Below, piece after piece: positions 1 to 10,029 of a stretch of 64,000 nucleotides of DNA. The notes below the pieces were generated by a model. That model was not told the origin of the DNA, did no database searches, and saw only the letters and a list, made by a program, of their open reading frames with translations. Each line of letters opens with the position of its first letter. Positions within the stretch are counted from its first letter, which is position 1. The stretch is from Hofstenia miamia. Its lineage: Eukaryota > Xenacoelomorpha > Acoela. Where the stretch lies: NCBI GenBank assembly GCA_004352715.1, contig SCFE01000094.1, positions 865,677 through 929,676 of the forward strand, read 5' to 3'. A program made the translations under genes and the position numbers.

Positions 1-111
1 GATCATCATCTCTTGTGTTAACGGATTATAGTTGGAGGCTGGTGGTGGAGTTGTACATAGCTCATCAAATAGATTGCCAAGCAAACCAGATACTAATGTT
101 TCAACAGACAT
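1..111 (-). CDS. Possible first coding exon of an unrecognised gene (runs off the left edge)
   Basis: On the minus strand an ATG at 111-109 opens a frame of 37 codons that is still open at the window edge. The peptide begins MSVETLVSGLLGNLFDEL and continues with a TTPPP stretch. The frame is also open upstream of the ATG, but that ATG lies about 60 bp downstream of a TATA-like sequence (170-177), which fits a short 5' leader. I do not recognise the protein. The frame is short and could be chance; the support is the amino-acid composition, which is less AT-driven than the shadow frames around it, and the promoter-like elements immediately upstream. The rest of the gene would lie outside the window. 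Confidence 0.4.
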   Translation of the reverse strand, partial: MSVETLVSGLLGNLFDELCTTPPPASNYNPLTQEMMI

Positions 112-164
112 TGCCAAAAGTGAATTTGCGTAGAATAAAAATAATGATTTTATCTGATAATTTG

Positions 165-325
165 GGTGAATATATAGACCAACTTGTTTAATCAGTCAAC
201 ACATTATGACGTCAGTAAAACACCCCCCGGCAATATCCACGACGCCTCAGGTCAAAGGCCACCCCTCTCGACCAATCACAAAAAAGTGGCATGGCCTACG
301 ACCCACCTCTCAGCCAATCAGAAAA
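165..325 (-). promoter_or_regulatory. Candidate promoter: TATA, CRE and two inverted CCAAT boxes
   Basis: Read on the minus strand toward the ATG at 111 there are two inverted CCAAT boxes (CCAATCA on the plus strand at 272-278 and 314-320, 42 bp apart, each followed by an A-run and AGTGGCA). They are followed by a GC-rich block (222-233), a perfect CRE palindrome TGACGTCA (207-214) and a TATA-like AATATATAG (169-177). These are classical NF-Y, CREB/ATF and TBP sites in vertebrate and invertebrate promoters; binding here is inferred. The order and spacing fit a transcription start near 140. A frame of 64 codons on the plus strand over this region is a by-product of the GC-rich sequence. Confidence 0.45.
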
Positions 326-378
326 AAGTGGCACGGGGTACGACCCCCTTCTACTACTCATATGAACTAGTGTTTTAA

Positions 379-3300
379 TTGATGGTCTTCTCGTTTTGAA
401 ATTATGTTGATTAATTTAAAATTTGATCATGAGGAAAAATTGTAAACATAATGCAGGTATTAACTCATTTGTATAAATACATTGGACACACTGTAATTCA
501 AGCAGAAAAATCTATTAGCTTAGCATATCACTAGTGTAATTTTTATTCTTGCTGTGGTTTTATTTTTGCTTTATTAACAATGGTAATAATTTAATAGGCT
601 CTTACAATAATTTAGCAATCATGTGAGGATGTGTGGCAACTATTTGCTTCTTCTCTTCATACCCTGACCCAGATTACAATTTGGGTTGTTTTTATGATGT
701 TTTTTTGGTTGTTTCATACTTTTGGTTGTTGCAGCAACCATTAACATCATAATAACAACCATTAATACTAATTTGAGCAGCTAAAAATGTGATAATTGAG
801 GATTCATTTCATCATTACTGATCATTTTTATATAAAGAAAGGAATTGCAAAATACTTTTTTGAAATATTAAATTTGTGAAAAATTATAATATACTTGGTA
901 AGCAAATTTTCAAAATAATTTATTCATGAATATGTTGTTGGAACAACGTCTTTTAGACCAGTCAAAAAGGTACCATTTCAAAGTTAAAACAACCATAAAT
1001 CTAACAACTAAAAAACAATGTTGTTTAGACAAAATTTGTTATCTGGGGAATTGTGCTCACATTAGGGTAAGTATAGGTGTACAGCGAGTTTGTAATAACT
1101 TCTTCTTTTCCTTTTGTTCAGACCAATGCACATAATTTATTACACTGTAATTAAATCATGTCTGTTGCTTGCATGAACACATGGCATGCTATTTATATTA
1201 TGCATTTATATGTAGGGTAGGCATAAGAAACTTTACTGAAATAGATAATACAAATTAAGACATAATGTAGGGCAGCACTGTTTATTTTCCTCTAAAGAAC
1301 ACTTACCTCATGATAGAACTTCAGTGTGATGCTCTGTGGAATTGGTGGACAACTCTTTTTGGAATCTAAGGAGTGATAGTTCTGTTCAATTTCTGATCAG
1401 TTGTTTTGTTGGAACCAGAAGGTGGCTAGGTTTATACTTGTTTTTCTTATCACTATAGAGCACCCATTTGATGGAGTCAGATTGCCGAATTGTTAGATGC
1501 CCCTAGCTCCACCCCTACAATTCTACAATATATTTTTTCATGGATGCATTACCTAAAGACCTACAGTTCAACTGCAACTGTGAGAACAGATATTTTTTTA
1601 AATGATATTTCATAAGTTAAAAAATTTCTATTATGAATTTCGTAATAGTGTGCTTTGTGAAAATACAACTAAACAAATTGAATAAATTGTGCTCAATAGT
1701 TTTTAAGTGTGCATAACACTGCTGTTAAGTCTGCATCTGCAGAATAAACTGCGTTAAATACTTTCAAAGTGCATAGTAAACTGCTGCTTAGCCTTTGCAA
1801 ATACGTTTTTATCTTAAAAGTTGCATTCATAAAGTACTTTCAATGTTATTGAATGAACATGTGCAAAAGTATTTTCTTGAAATATATTGTAGCAGCTAAT
1901 AAGTTGCAGTCTTCTTCAAATAATAATTTTATAATTAGGACAATTGATGAATATATTTAAGTATTAAACGAAAAAAACTACTGACATAGATTTATTGATG
2001 AAATATTTCATTGATTGTTACTAACACTATAAAATATCCTTTATAATCTACTATATTTTTTAAAATAAAATAAAATGCATACATAGAGATTTTGCTCTTG
2101 TTTGTACTTTGATTTGTTTTACTTTATATGTAATCATTTAGACAACTAGAATTTATAACATTTAGCAGCAAAAAGAGAGAAATTTAACTGAATCAATGAA
2201 ATTTTAGCAGACTTCACAATGGGAATAAGCCAAAATATAATGATTATATTCAAAGTAATATCTTATATTCACAATCAAAATTTAAATATATCAATTTATA
2301 CAAAGTTTATAATTGTCATGAAACAACAATTAAAATTATTATGAAATGAGCAGTGTTTTTTTATTTTGCTTGTAATTGAATTTTCTAAATTTTTCTTTCA
2401 ATCCTAAATTTGTTGTCTGGTAAAAATAAAGTTTCTTTAATAGAAGGCAAATACAAGGAAAAATACAGGGATGCATTTTCTTACAAAACCAAGATTGGTT
2501 GAAGTATTTATTTTTCCGATAATGAATAAAATAATTTTTAGTAGAAATCTTTTTAGTTGTCATTCCGTGAAGTTTATTAGTTAACTCATTTTTAGCACTT
2601 CATCAGTATACAAATGATTCAAGTTTTCACACAATATTGTTTCAAGTATTAATTTACTTATGCTGAATATGCTTATATTTGGAAATTCTAATTGTTACAA
2701 ATTAATAAATCTTATCCCATTATTCAATATGTATTCCATAGATATAATCCAAAATTTCACAAAATTTTTTCATTGGAATTAGAATATGTTAATTTAATCC
2801 AAATAAGTTAATTGCATATCAATTTTAAATAATTTTACAAATTGTTGGCGAAATACTGCCAAAAAATCAAAAAAAAATTGGTCATATTTGGATAATTTGC
2901 CAAAATTTTTGCAAAATGTTGCCAAAAAAATTCATAATCCAAAATCTAAAATTATTTTAACCCTCGAAACGAACTTATTTCTCCAACCAATTATTCGTTT
3001 GAATTTTTTCTTGCAAAAGAGCGCTGATTGATTATTATTTGTAAAGCTAACAGATTAGATCTTCATTCAATCTCGTTTTCAATAAGACGCCAAAATTGTG
3101 CATTCAAAAACTTTTCAATAAACGTAAGCATTGTTTTTTTCACAAATTGACAATAATAATTTTGTAATAGCAATTAAGATTTTCGCAAAAAAAACTATGA
3201 AGAAATTCTATTTATGTCACCAATTATTTAATAGGTTCCAAATTTTGCTAACAAACGTAAACTGAGAAACACAAGATGAAGATTTTAGTAGTAAATATAA

Positions 3301-3583
3301 AATAAATAAACAAATAAGATATTTTAGAATATTACAGCAATATGTTACAATTGCAAATTTTAAAGGTCAAAAAGAATATTATATACAGCATTCATTATAA
3401 TACAACTTAAAAAATTGCATTTAGACACCAAAATTTAATCATGAATGTTTTCAACTTCATTGATATATCCTCCATTACTTTCTTCAATCACGCTTGACTC
3501 ACTAGGTATGTTCTTTTCTAAATTTGATAATGCATATACATTTACCAAATCACCTAAATCATAGATACATTCAAGAGAAAAGT

Positions 3584-3585
<2 letters not shown>
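379..3585. other. AT-rich stretch without recognisable gene
   Basis: No frame here has recognisable protein motifs; the longest are about 70 codons and AT-driven. There is a small cluster of TTGGTTGTT/AACAACCA words around 685-765, and short repeated GCCAAA/GGCAA words near 2845-2930. Nothing else is seen. Confidence 0.5.

Positions 3586-3614
<29 letters not shown>
3586..3614. repeat. (TA)n microsatellite
   Basis: About 29 bp of uninterrupted TA dinucleotide. It lies about 150 bp upstream of the decayed transposase-like gene. Confidence 0.95.
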
Positions 3615-3617
<3 letters not shown>

Positions 3618-3729
3618 TATCGTTTTCAGCAGCAGCATCAGTTTCAAGCATAAAAGTGAAAAAACGACCTTGATGAACAATTCATAGAGAAGAGAAATTA
3701 TCGACTTTTCAAGCTGGATGTTCCATAGC

Positions 3730-4915
3730 ACTTTCTAATAGAGTTAACAAATTTACAGCTATCTACGTCTGTAGCTTGCTTTATTGATCAGAACCTGTCA
3801 TGTGCTCTTTGTGAAGAAATGGGCAGATGCTATCAAAGAAGAGCATTACGTTCTTGTTGGTGAGCCTGGATCCACTAACTTAACGCATTTATCCTCGAAC
3901 TATGGACCTGCTGTGGACATTGTTAATAAAATCACAGCATTTCTCAGAGAAAGTTATCATGAATTCAATTCTAAAGCAATTGGCTCTGACGGAACCAATG
4001 AAACACAGGAGTGAAGAATGGTATATTATGCAGGCTTAAGCTGCAATTGGAGCACACGATTTAATGGTTAATTTATTTGATGCCCATCAATTTCAACAGG
4101 GTTGCGAGCATATTCTGACACCACTGGATCCTTTCTGCAGAAATGTAAAACCCATTGTGCTCTTTCTTTATAGCCTTTTTAGGGTCACAGAAACTCAACA
4201 AATTTTGAGAAATTGCACGAACTAAGCTATGATAAACAATATCTGTACGAACTTTGCAGTCAATGATTGCAGGACGCCTTTCAAAAAAGGTAAAATCAAA
4301 GAAACCGGGACCATTACCTCATTACAGTTTCGGGCTGATAAATGCTTCACAAATACTGAGAACTTATGTTTGTATATCTGACACAAAATGGCAATTGAAA
4401 TTTCTTGCAGAGTACATCCCTAATGTCTGTGCATCCTTATATCTGGAATGGACCTTTTCATTTCTGGAAAATGGCATATTTTTCAAAATTCCTTCCAGCA
4501 ACTTGCATTGAGGTTGCGGAGAGGAATGCGTTTTTTGCACATCTAGATAATCTCATAGCGTAAATGCTGTGGTAAAGGGATGAAGAACGGAGATAATCGG
4601 GTTTAAAGCGATTGTGATCACTTCCATTTCCATTTGATCATAAAGTTCGGGAATTTAAACTTCTGCTTGTGAATTTGAATGCTGAACATGTACTCAACTT
4701 GATAACTTGGGAAGTGCGGTTTGGTTGCCCTCCTGATCTGTCCGGCATCTAAATGGAAGATCTGTCTAAATTCGTTGAAAACAATTCCACGTCCTTCATT
4801 TCTATTTGGCAATGTCACTCTCATGCAGTTGAGAGATTCATCAGAGTAGTAACAGATGCGTCTGCCTCTGTAGAACAGCCACAAATTCATTGAATTTCAA
4901 GCTAAAACAAAAATC
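3730..4915 (+). pseudogene. Decayed transposase-like gene of invertebrate mobile-element type
   Basis: Several plus-strand frames in order resemble one protein family that I associate with transposon-derived genes of invertebrates. At 3784-4014 the frame contains EEHYVLVGEPGS, then SSNYGPAVDIV and IGSDGTNET, where family members usually read roughly EPGS, a spacer, and GCDGTxVN. At 4020-4130 a frame with stops resembles the following QWLICLLHANEL segment. At about 4640-4740 a frame carries LVNLNAEHVLNLITW. At 4760-4900 a frame reads CHSHAVERFIRVVTDAS, like the characteristic HTQAVER...VTEAS tail. The frame changes and stops show it is dead. The family assignment is from memory of conserved phrases and needs a profile search. 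The 90-codon minus-strand frame at 4618-4890 is a shadow of this tail. Confidence 0.5.
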
Positions 4916-4919
4916 AGGT

Positions 4920-6000
4920 ATGACGAAATTCGATACGAAATACCAGTGCCCTATTTGACCCTCTCATGGCTGTGATTATTAAGCAATTTAAAATTTAAAT
5001 ATCTGGACGATACAAATGAATATATTGAAATTGCTTTTATCAGAACTGCTTATTTTGCTATTGTTACATTTTCAATTATATTTCAAAATTCAAGTTCAAA
5101 TAAAAGTATTTCACATGTTAGACATTTTAAAATTAGACAAAGAAGAGCAATATTTAGGCAAGATAATTAGAATTATTAGTTTCACGAAGGAAAAATTTCT
5201 TTCATTTCCACTTGTTAGGGGAATTATTTTTTTGCATGTAAGCCTACAAATAGAATTATAATTGTAGGCAAAGTACAACTTCCAAGAAAAATAGCTTACC
5301 TCACTGCAAAGTCAATACTGAAACATCATTAAGATATTTGAAAGATATCCTCTGATGAAAACTATATGTGTGTTACACATTTTTTTTGTTAAAATGAAAA
5401 AAGGAACCTACATATTATGTAATTAACCTGTTTCATTGGAGGCAGAATTTCTTGCACTAAGTAAGTACATTTTAAAGACAATTTTCTGACCCGGGCCACC
5501 ATAACAAAATACGAAATTTTATTTTTTGACCAAATGGGTCACTGCACCCTACAATTTAGTTTTTAAAATGTGCTGTATAGCTTATATATCAAGATGTATT
5601 ATTCATAAACAGATTCGAGAAAATTCAGCACACATTAAGCAACCATTATTGTACATAATATGTCTAAGAAGACTAATGTAACTTCCATTGCAGTGTCTCC
5701 ATTTCAAATATCAAACACATTATTAACACCCGGATTCATAATAACGAAGCAAATAAACATACCACTGATTCATATTACAAATATATAAATAACTTAAAAT
5801 TTAGTTTCTACATACCATGGTGGTCCATGCTGATTGGTGAATTCATATATTCATTTTCTAAATTGTTATAGTAAATAAATACTTTACTAAATAATCAATA
5901 TTTTGCAAACAATAATGCACTCAAGAAATATCGTTATCCCATGTGTATTTCACCATCCATCAACATTTGCATCTAGACAATATGTAATTGAGAATATTAT
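4920..6000. other. AT-rich spacer
   Basis: No gene recognised. An 81-codon plus-strand frame at 5016-5261 has low-complexity, hydrophobic AT-driven composition and no motif. A short palindrome-like TTGTAGGC/GCCTACAA pair sits near 5240-5270. Confidence 0.4.
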
Positions 6001-6499
6001 ATATTATTTATTATTTATTTAACCTAACCTTATAAAGTGCTTTATAATTCAACGAATATTCGAAAGCGCTGCAATTTGTAGCAGCTAGCACTAGCCCACA
6101 TACCCATCATTGAGTCTTGTAATATGTCATGCTAAACAGAAATGTCTTTATTCTTTTCTTGAAGATTACAAAATTACGCTGCATGCGTATGTCCACCGGT
6201 TTGGTGCCACAATAGAGAATCGTCGTAGCTCTTGGTTCTTATTGCAACACGATACAGCCAGCATCATCCAGTTGTCATTCCGAGTATTGATATCTCTTCT
6301 TTGTCTTAGCAGATCTCCTAACTACTTCGGAGCCAATGTAACTCGTGTCTCTAATTTGTTAAGTGGCATCTTCTTTTGAGCTGAAAAATTAATCTTATAG
6401 CTGCATTTTGGGCCCTTTGTAATTTATCTGTGACAATCTTGGGCGAGTTGATTAATAAACCATTTGAGTAGTCTAGGCGACTCAATACCATTGACTAAA

Positions 6500-7363
6500 T
6501 TAATAGTAATAGTGGCATGTAATACTTTTCCGGATTGACCATATTTGGCGCATGATTCTCCAACACATTGAGCATACGTTGTTGATGTGAGACTTGAATG
6601 ACCAGTTTGAATCCAGTGTAACGCCAAGTAGTCGAATTTCTTCACTTGTTTCAACTTGTTGTTCAGCACAATCCACAACTTGTCGCTCAAATGGAGTGTT
6701 CATTCCGGAAACAAATAGAATTTCGGATTTGTTCACATTTAATTGCAGTTTCATCTTATTACAGAGATCTCTTAATTCTGTAGTAATAACTTTGATCTTT
6801 GATAATGCCTCACTTATAGAGTTCTTGACACCTATCATGATTGTTATATCATCCGCATAGACGTGGAAACTTACATCAAATGAATTCAATAATTCACAAA
6901 TCGGCATGGTGTATAATAGAAATAATATTGGTAAGAGCTTAGAGCCCTGGTGACCACCATGTTCTACGTCCATTACATTTGATGATACTCCATTTACTGT
7001 TACAAACTGTTTCCTGTTAGTTAGATAATTGATTAGTAACTTAGTTGTCGATATATCTGCCCCAATATAGCATCTTAGTATTTGACATAAAATCGTAGCA
7101 TCAATGGTGTCAAACGCGCTGCTTATGTCCAGTGTGATGATGAATATCCCCTTTTGCTGAGATAATGAACTCAGTACAACTTGATTAATATGCAAGAGAA
7201 TGGTTTTGGTAAAATGACATTTTCGATAACCAGATATTGAAGCATCATCTAACCCAAAGGTCGTTATGTGATCCCTTATTTGCTTGGCCATTATTCCATC
7301 GAATATCTTAGCGAAATATTTCAAATTTGAGACTGGTCGGTAACGTTTTAATATTTCTTGCAT
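6500..7363 (-). pseudogene. LINE ORF2, reverse transcriptase domain
   Basis: This frame of 287 residues is the RT core of the CR1-like element and copies element RNA into DNA at the nicked target. Visible landmarks are YRPVSNLKYFAKIFD (residues about 9-23), motif A DISSAFDTID (about 79-88), motif B HQGSKLLPILF (about 138-148) and the catalytic motif C YADDITI (about 169-175), followed by NVNKSEILF and a LLGVTLD thumb phrase. The frame also extends upstream to about 7520 through two stops (near 7428 and 7378) with recognisable sequence. After the serine-lysine-rich end the coding continues in other frames to about 6110. The RT itself looks intact, but the ORF as a whole is broken. Confidence 0.85.
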
Positions 7364-7531
7364 CGGTTTCGTTTATTTAGGATGTACTGCGGCTGTTTTA
7401 ATTTAATCTGGATACGCAGTAGTTTCCATCATATGATTGAACTCCGATGTGAGCCAAGGAGCTGTTATCATTGCTAGATCTTTGACAATTCTTGCACGGA
7501 TCCAAAATGGAAATTTTACTTGATTGTTCTT

Positions 7532-7864
7532 TTATTGCGATTTCCATGTCATGAATAGATACAGCCTTGAATATAAAATTGGTGGAATATTATTAGGAAC
7601 TGGAATTACATTGTCACTTTCAGTCATTGATAGTCGATTGTCACGAATTTTGGTAATGAAGATTTCATTGAATTCATTAGCTAGACTTAGTGGTGAACTT
7701 GTAGTGGGAAGTCTTATCTTAGTTTTTCGTTTGAGCATCGTTCCTAAGATTGAGAAAAGTTTTCCTTGATCACTACCAGCTGTTTTAATTTGATTAAGAC
7801 AATAACGTTCCTTCTTACAGCGAAAAATCTTCTTACCTCCTCCGCTTCCGTATTTCATTTCCAA
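7532..7864 (-). pseudogene. LINE ORF2, endonuclease-RT linker
   Basis: The segment links the endonuclease and RT of the CR1-like element. It shows the usual pattern of a basic stretch (KKIFRCKKERYCLNQIK), then GKLFSILGTML, a LPTTSSPLSLANEFNEIF phrase and IFITKIRDNRLSM, as found between the two catalytic domains of LINE ORF2 proteins. Just upstream another frame reads RPFKCPYLDRELGNEI, the expected preceding sequence, so at least two short indels separate the endonuclease from this piece. No catalytic role is expected. Confidence 0.7.
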
Positions 7865-7873
7865 GCTCGCGAT

Positions 7874-8722
7874 CTAGATAGGGACATTTAAATGGACGTT
7901 CCCGAGGTTGCACCTTAGGGGTTGCTCTGCGTACGCAATCGAAAACAACCCGAATGTAGAGGATTTGCTACCAAAATTCAGATCCTTGAAGGCATCTGCG
8001 AATGATCCAGGATTAAATCGATTCCAATCATACAATGTCACGGATTCAGTTGTATTCGTTGACTCATATTGGTCCACCTCGATCTGAAAGTATATCTGAT
8101 CATGGTCTGAATTCACAATGTGTAGGTGACGCAGATTTGTAATCTTACAATTGTCTACCGTAACAACCAGGTCAATCAGGTGGCCTTTTCTATGTGTAGG
8201 ATGCTTTACCCATTGATTCAAATTAAATTCATTAAATATATCCAACATTCGTATTGTATACGTGTTGTTTCGATCATCCATGTGAATATTAAAATCTCCG
8301 ACGCAAAGAAATTGTTCGTCATATATAGAATAATTCATCACTAATTCTCTGTAAATTATAAGAAATTCAGATGTGTTACCAGATGGAATACGATATAGAA
8401 CCAAGAGTCTTAGATTAATAGGCTTGAACAGTAAAACACAGTACTCACATGCTGTTGAAGTTCTTTTTTCGAGTACTTCACATGATAGATATGGCTTGAA
8501 TATCACAGCAATGCCACCTCCACGACCTTGTCTTGGAATGCTTACGGCTTCGTATTGAATATTCGAGTCTAGTGCACAGAACTGAAGAGCACTAATTGGA
8601 AAGTCTGGGTTTAACCATGTCTCAGTAATTGTTAAAATGTCAATTTCATACTCAGTAGCCAACATTGCAATGTCCTCGAGCTTATTTGTAACAGACCTTG
8701 AGTTTAAGTAAGCGATATTTAG
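7874..8722 (-). pseudogene. LINE ORF2, apurinic-like endonuclease domain
   Basis: This is the EEP-fold endonuclease that nicks target DNA. Starting directly after the ORF1 stop, the frame reads LNIAYLNSRSVTNKLEDIA, the typical start of LINE endonucleases, although the first ATG is only at 8665. Catalytic landmarks are visible: TETWL (metal-binding Glu), GDFNIHMDD (Asp/Asn pair), KGHLIDLVVT, and SDHDQI (terminal Asp-His). The final part, after DWNRFNPGSFADAFKD, drifts out of the true frame near 7930 through an indel. The domain itself appears complete. How it is translated is a question, because it shares the ORF1 frame and is separated from it only by a TGA (see findings). Confidence 0.85.
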
Positions 8723-9385
8723 TCAATTGAGAGATTTCATCCATGTCCTGGCTTTATCGTCCAGGTAAAACCTATTGATTAGAACTCCCGATGGCCAATT
8801 CTTTGGATCATGTATAATGTCTCTAGAATCACTTGAGAAAATGCAGTGATAACCCTTGAATTTAGAGCCTTCCTTAGTGACCTCTCTGATGTTCATTAAT
8901 TTTATTCCAGTGGATAAACAATGCTCTTTTATATCGGCTTCATCGCAATCTCTATTAATTCTTCCCACATATATATGCAATCTTGGTTCAGGTAGAGGAG
9001 ATCCCTTGAACTTGCCGGCAGTATTCGAACTTCCGAGAATTGCAGGGGGTCTTCTGCTATTAACGTTAGATTCCATTTCATCTCTGGCGTCGACTTTTCT
9101 TTTTAGTCTTTTGGTTGGTTGAGTTTGAGAGTCGATGCTCACTGTAGATCTGAGACTGTCATTTCGTTGTCGCCTAACAACATTGGTCCAAGTATTCTTA
9201 TTAGTTGGGTTCACGTTGTGAGCTACAGAGCTTCGCACAAAGTTATTTAAACTGTCTCTTATCTCGTTGATACTTTTTTCAATTGTTTTAATTCTGTCTT
9301 CCATTTCGTCCGAATTCCATAGTGGCTTCTTCTCTGCATCCAAACAGTCGTCACATTGCCATAGGTATCTTCCCTTCGAAATCAT
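8723..9385 (-). CDS. LINE ORF1: zinc finger plus RRM-like nucleic-acid-binding protein
   Basis: The frame gives 220 residues from the ATG at 9385 and ends at TGA 8725-8723. Upstream of that ATG the same frame is open to about 9470 and supplies more cysteines and histidines (CNTCSEHCIHAKC), which together with WQCDDC make a PHD-like zinc finger; the real start is therefore upstream or lost. The middle has a short coiled-coil-like stretch (EMEDRIKTIEKSINEIRDSL) and basic, nuclear-signal-like KRLKRK. The C-terminal 80 residues (RLHIYVGRINRDCDEADI... to the end) resemble the RRM-like fold of CR1/Jockey ORF1 proteins. The role in those elements is RNA binding and chaperoning. No stop interrupts it. 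Confidence 0.75.
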   Translation of the reverse strand: MISKGRYLWQCDDCLDAEKKPLWNSDEMEDRIKTIEKSINEIRDSLNNFVRSSVAHNVNPTNKNTWTNVVRRQRNDSLRSTVSIDSQTQPTKRLKRKVDARDEMESNVNSRRPPAILGSSNTAGKFKGSPLPEPRLHIYVGRINRDCDEADIKEHCLSTGIKLMNIREVTKEGSKFKGYHCIFSSDSRDIIHDPKNWPSGVLINRFYLDDKARTWMKSLN

Positions 9386-9549
9386 GTTTCCTTTGAGGTT
9401 AACACACTTCGCATGAATACAATGTTCACTGCATGTATTACAGGGGAGGATTAGCGAGATGTTAGTGCAAACATGGGTAAATTCAATTTTAAATTCGAAG
9501 AAAATGGAAACTTTTCATCTCAACAAGGGAACAGTTTCATTTCAACTCA

Positions 9550-10010
9550 ATTTCTATTAAGATCTTACAAATGTAGAAAATAAACTAGATGCTAATAAAT
9601 CTTGTGGATCCAGCAACATACCGTATTGGAGAATTAAAAAATATTCTTATATTTTTGGTGTATACCTACTTGTAGCATTCAACCAAAGCATTATAAATAA
9701 TTAATTTCCTGTGTATTTAAAGCAATCTGATATTTCACCGTTATATAAAAATGGAGAAATACTAGATCCATTGAACTATCGACCGATTAGCATAACACAC
9801 CCTTTCTCAAAAATATTTGAAAAACTTCTAACTGCACAAATGTACAAGTTTATTAGTGACAATAAAATTTTATCAAGTAATCAGTTTGGATTTCGACCTA
9901 AGTTCAGTACATCTGATGCGATTTTAACAATGCCGACTATACTAACACTTTTCTGTACACTTATTGAAAGACATGTTTCAATTACCTTGACCACAGCAAC
10001 TTTGAAAGAC
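9550..10010 (+). mobile_element. LINE reverse transcriptase fragment (RT motifs 0-2)
   Basis: Plus-strand frame, opposite to the CR1-like element to its left. From about 9560 it reads VENKLDANKSCG (a usual 'lk..Kspg' phrase) and, after a stop near 9702, SDISPLYKNGEILDPLNYRP, ISITHPFSKIFEKLL and NQFGFRPKFSTSDAIL. These are the standard conserved blocks in front of motif A of LINE RTs. No motif A or YADD is found downstream, so only the N-terminal half of the RT is present. Clade cannot be fixed. Confidence 0.75.
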
Positions 10011-10029
10011 GTAAGGTTCATCTATTAAT

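Larger units (their letters stand above)
6000..9480 (-). mobile_element. CR1-like non-LTR retrotransposon (LINE), nearly full length, frameshifted
   Basis: Minus-strand order is: PHD-like zinc finger and RRM-like ORF1 (about 9470-8726), endonuclease (8722-7874), linker (7864-7532), RT (about 7520-6500) and the C-terminal region (6500-6110). A 3' untranslated part follows, ending in an A/T repeat of AAATAAT type at 6000-6022. The C-terminal region, read across frames, keeps a LRRFSIVAPNRW phrase and a FKKRIKTFLF end, which are typical of the CR1/L2 group. There are small indels at the endonuclease-linker and linker-RT junctions, and stops upstream of and after the RT. The 5' end is probably lost near 9480, where a different LINE fragment of opposite strand begins. 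CpG is frequent, unlike 21.8-27.8 kb. Confidence 0.85.

Noticed and set aside
184-378. 64-codon plus-strand frame with repeated N-x-K-K-V-A words
   Set aside because: The repeat in the peptide just reflects two CCAAT-box repeats in DNA; the region looks regulatory.
4618-4890. 90-codon minus-strand frame
   Set aside because: The plus strand of the same stretch reads the HAVERF...VTDAS tail of a transposase-like family; the minus frame has no motif.
6110-6379. 89-codon plus-strand frame
   Set aside because: It lies over the C-terminal and 3' part of the CR1-like LINE on the opposite strand, where the minus-strand reading has recognisable LINE sequence; this is a shadow.
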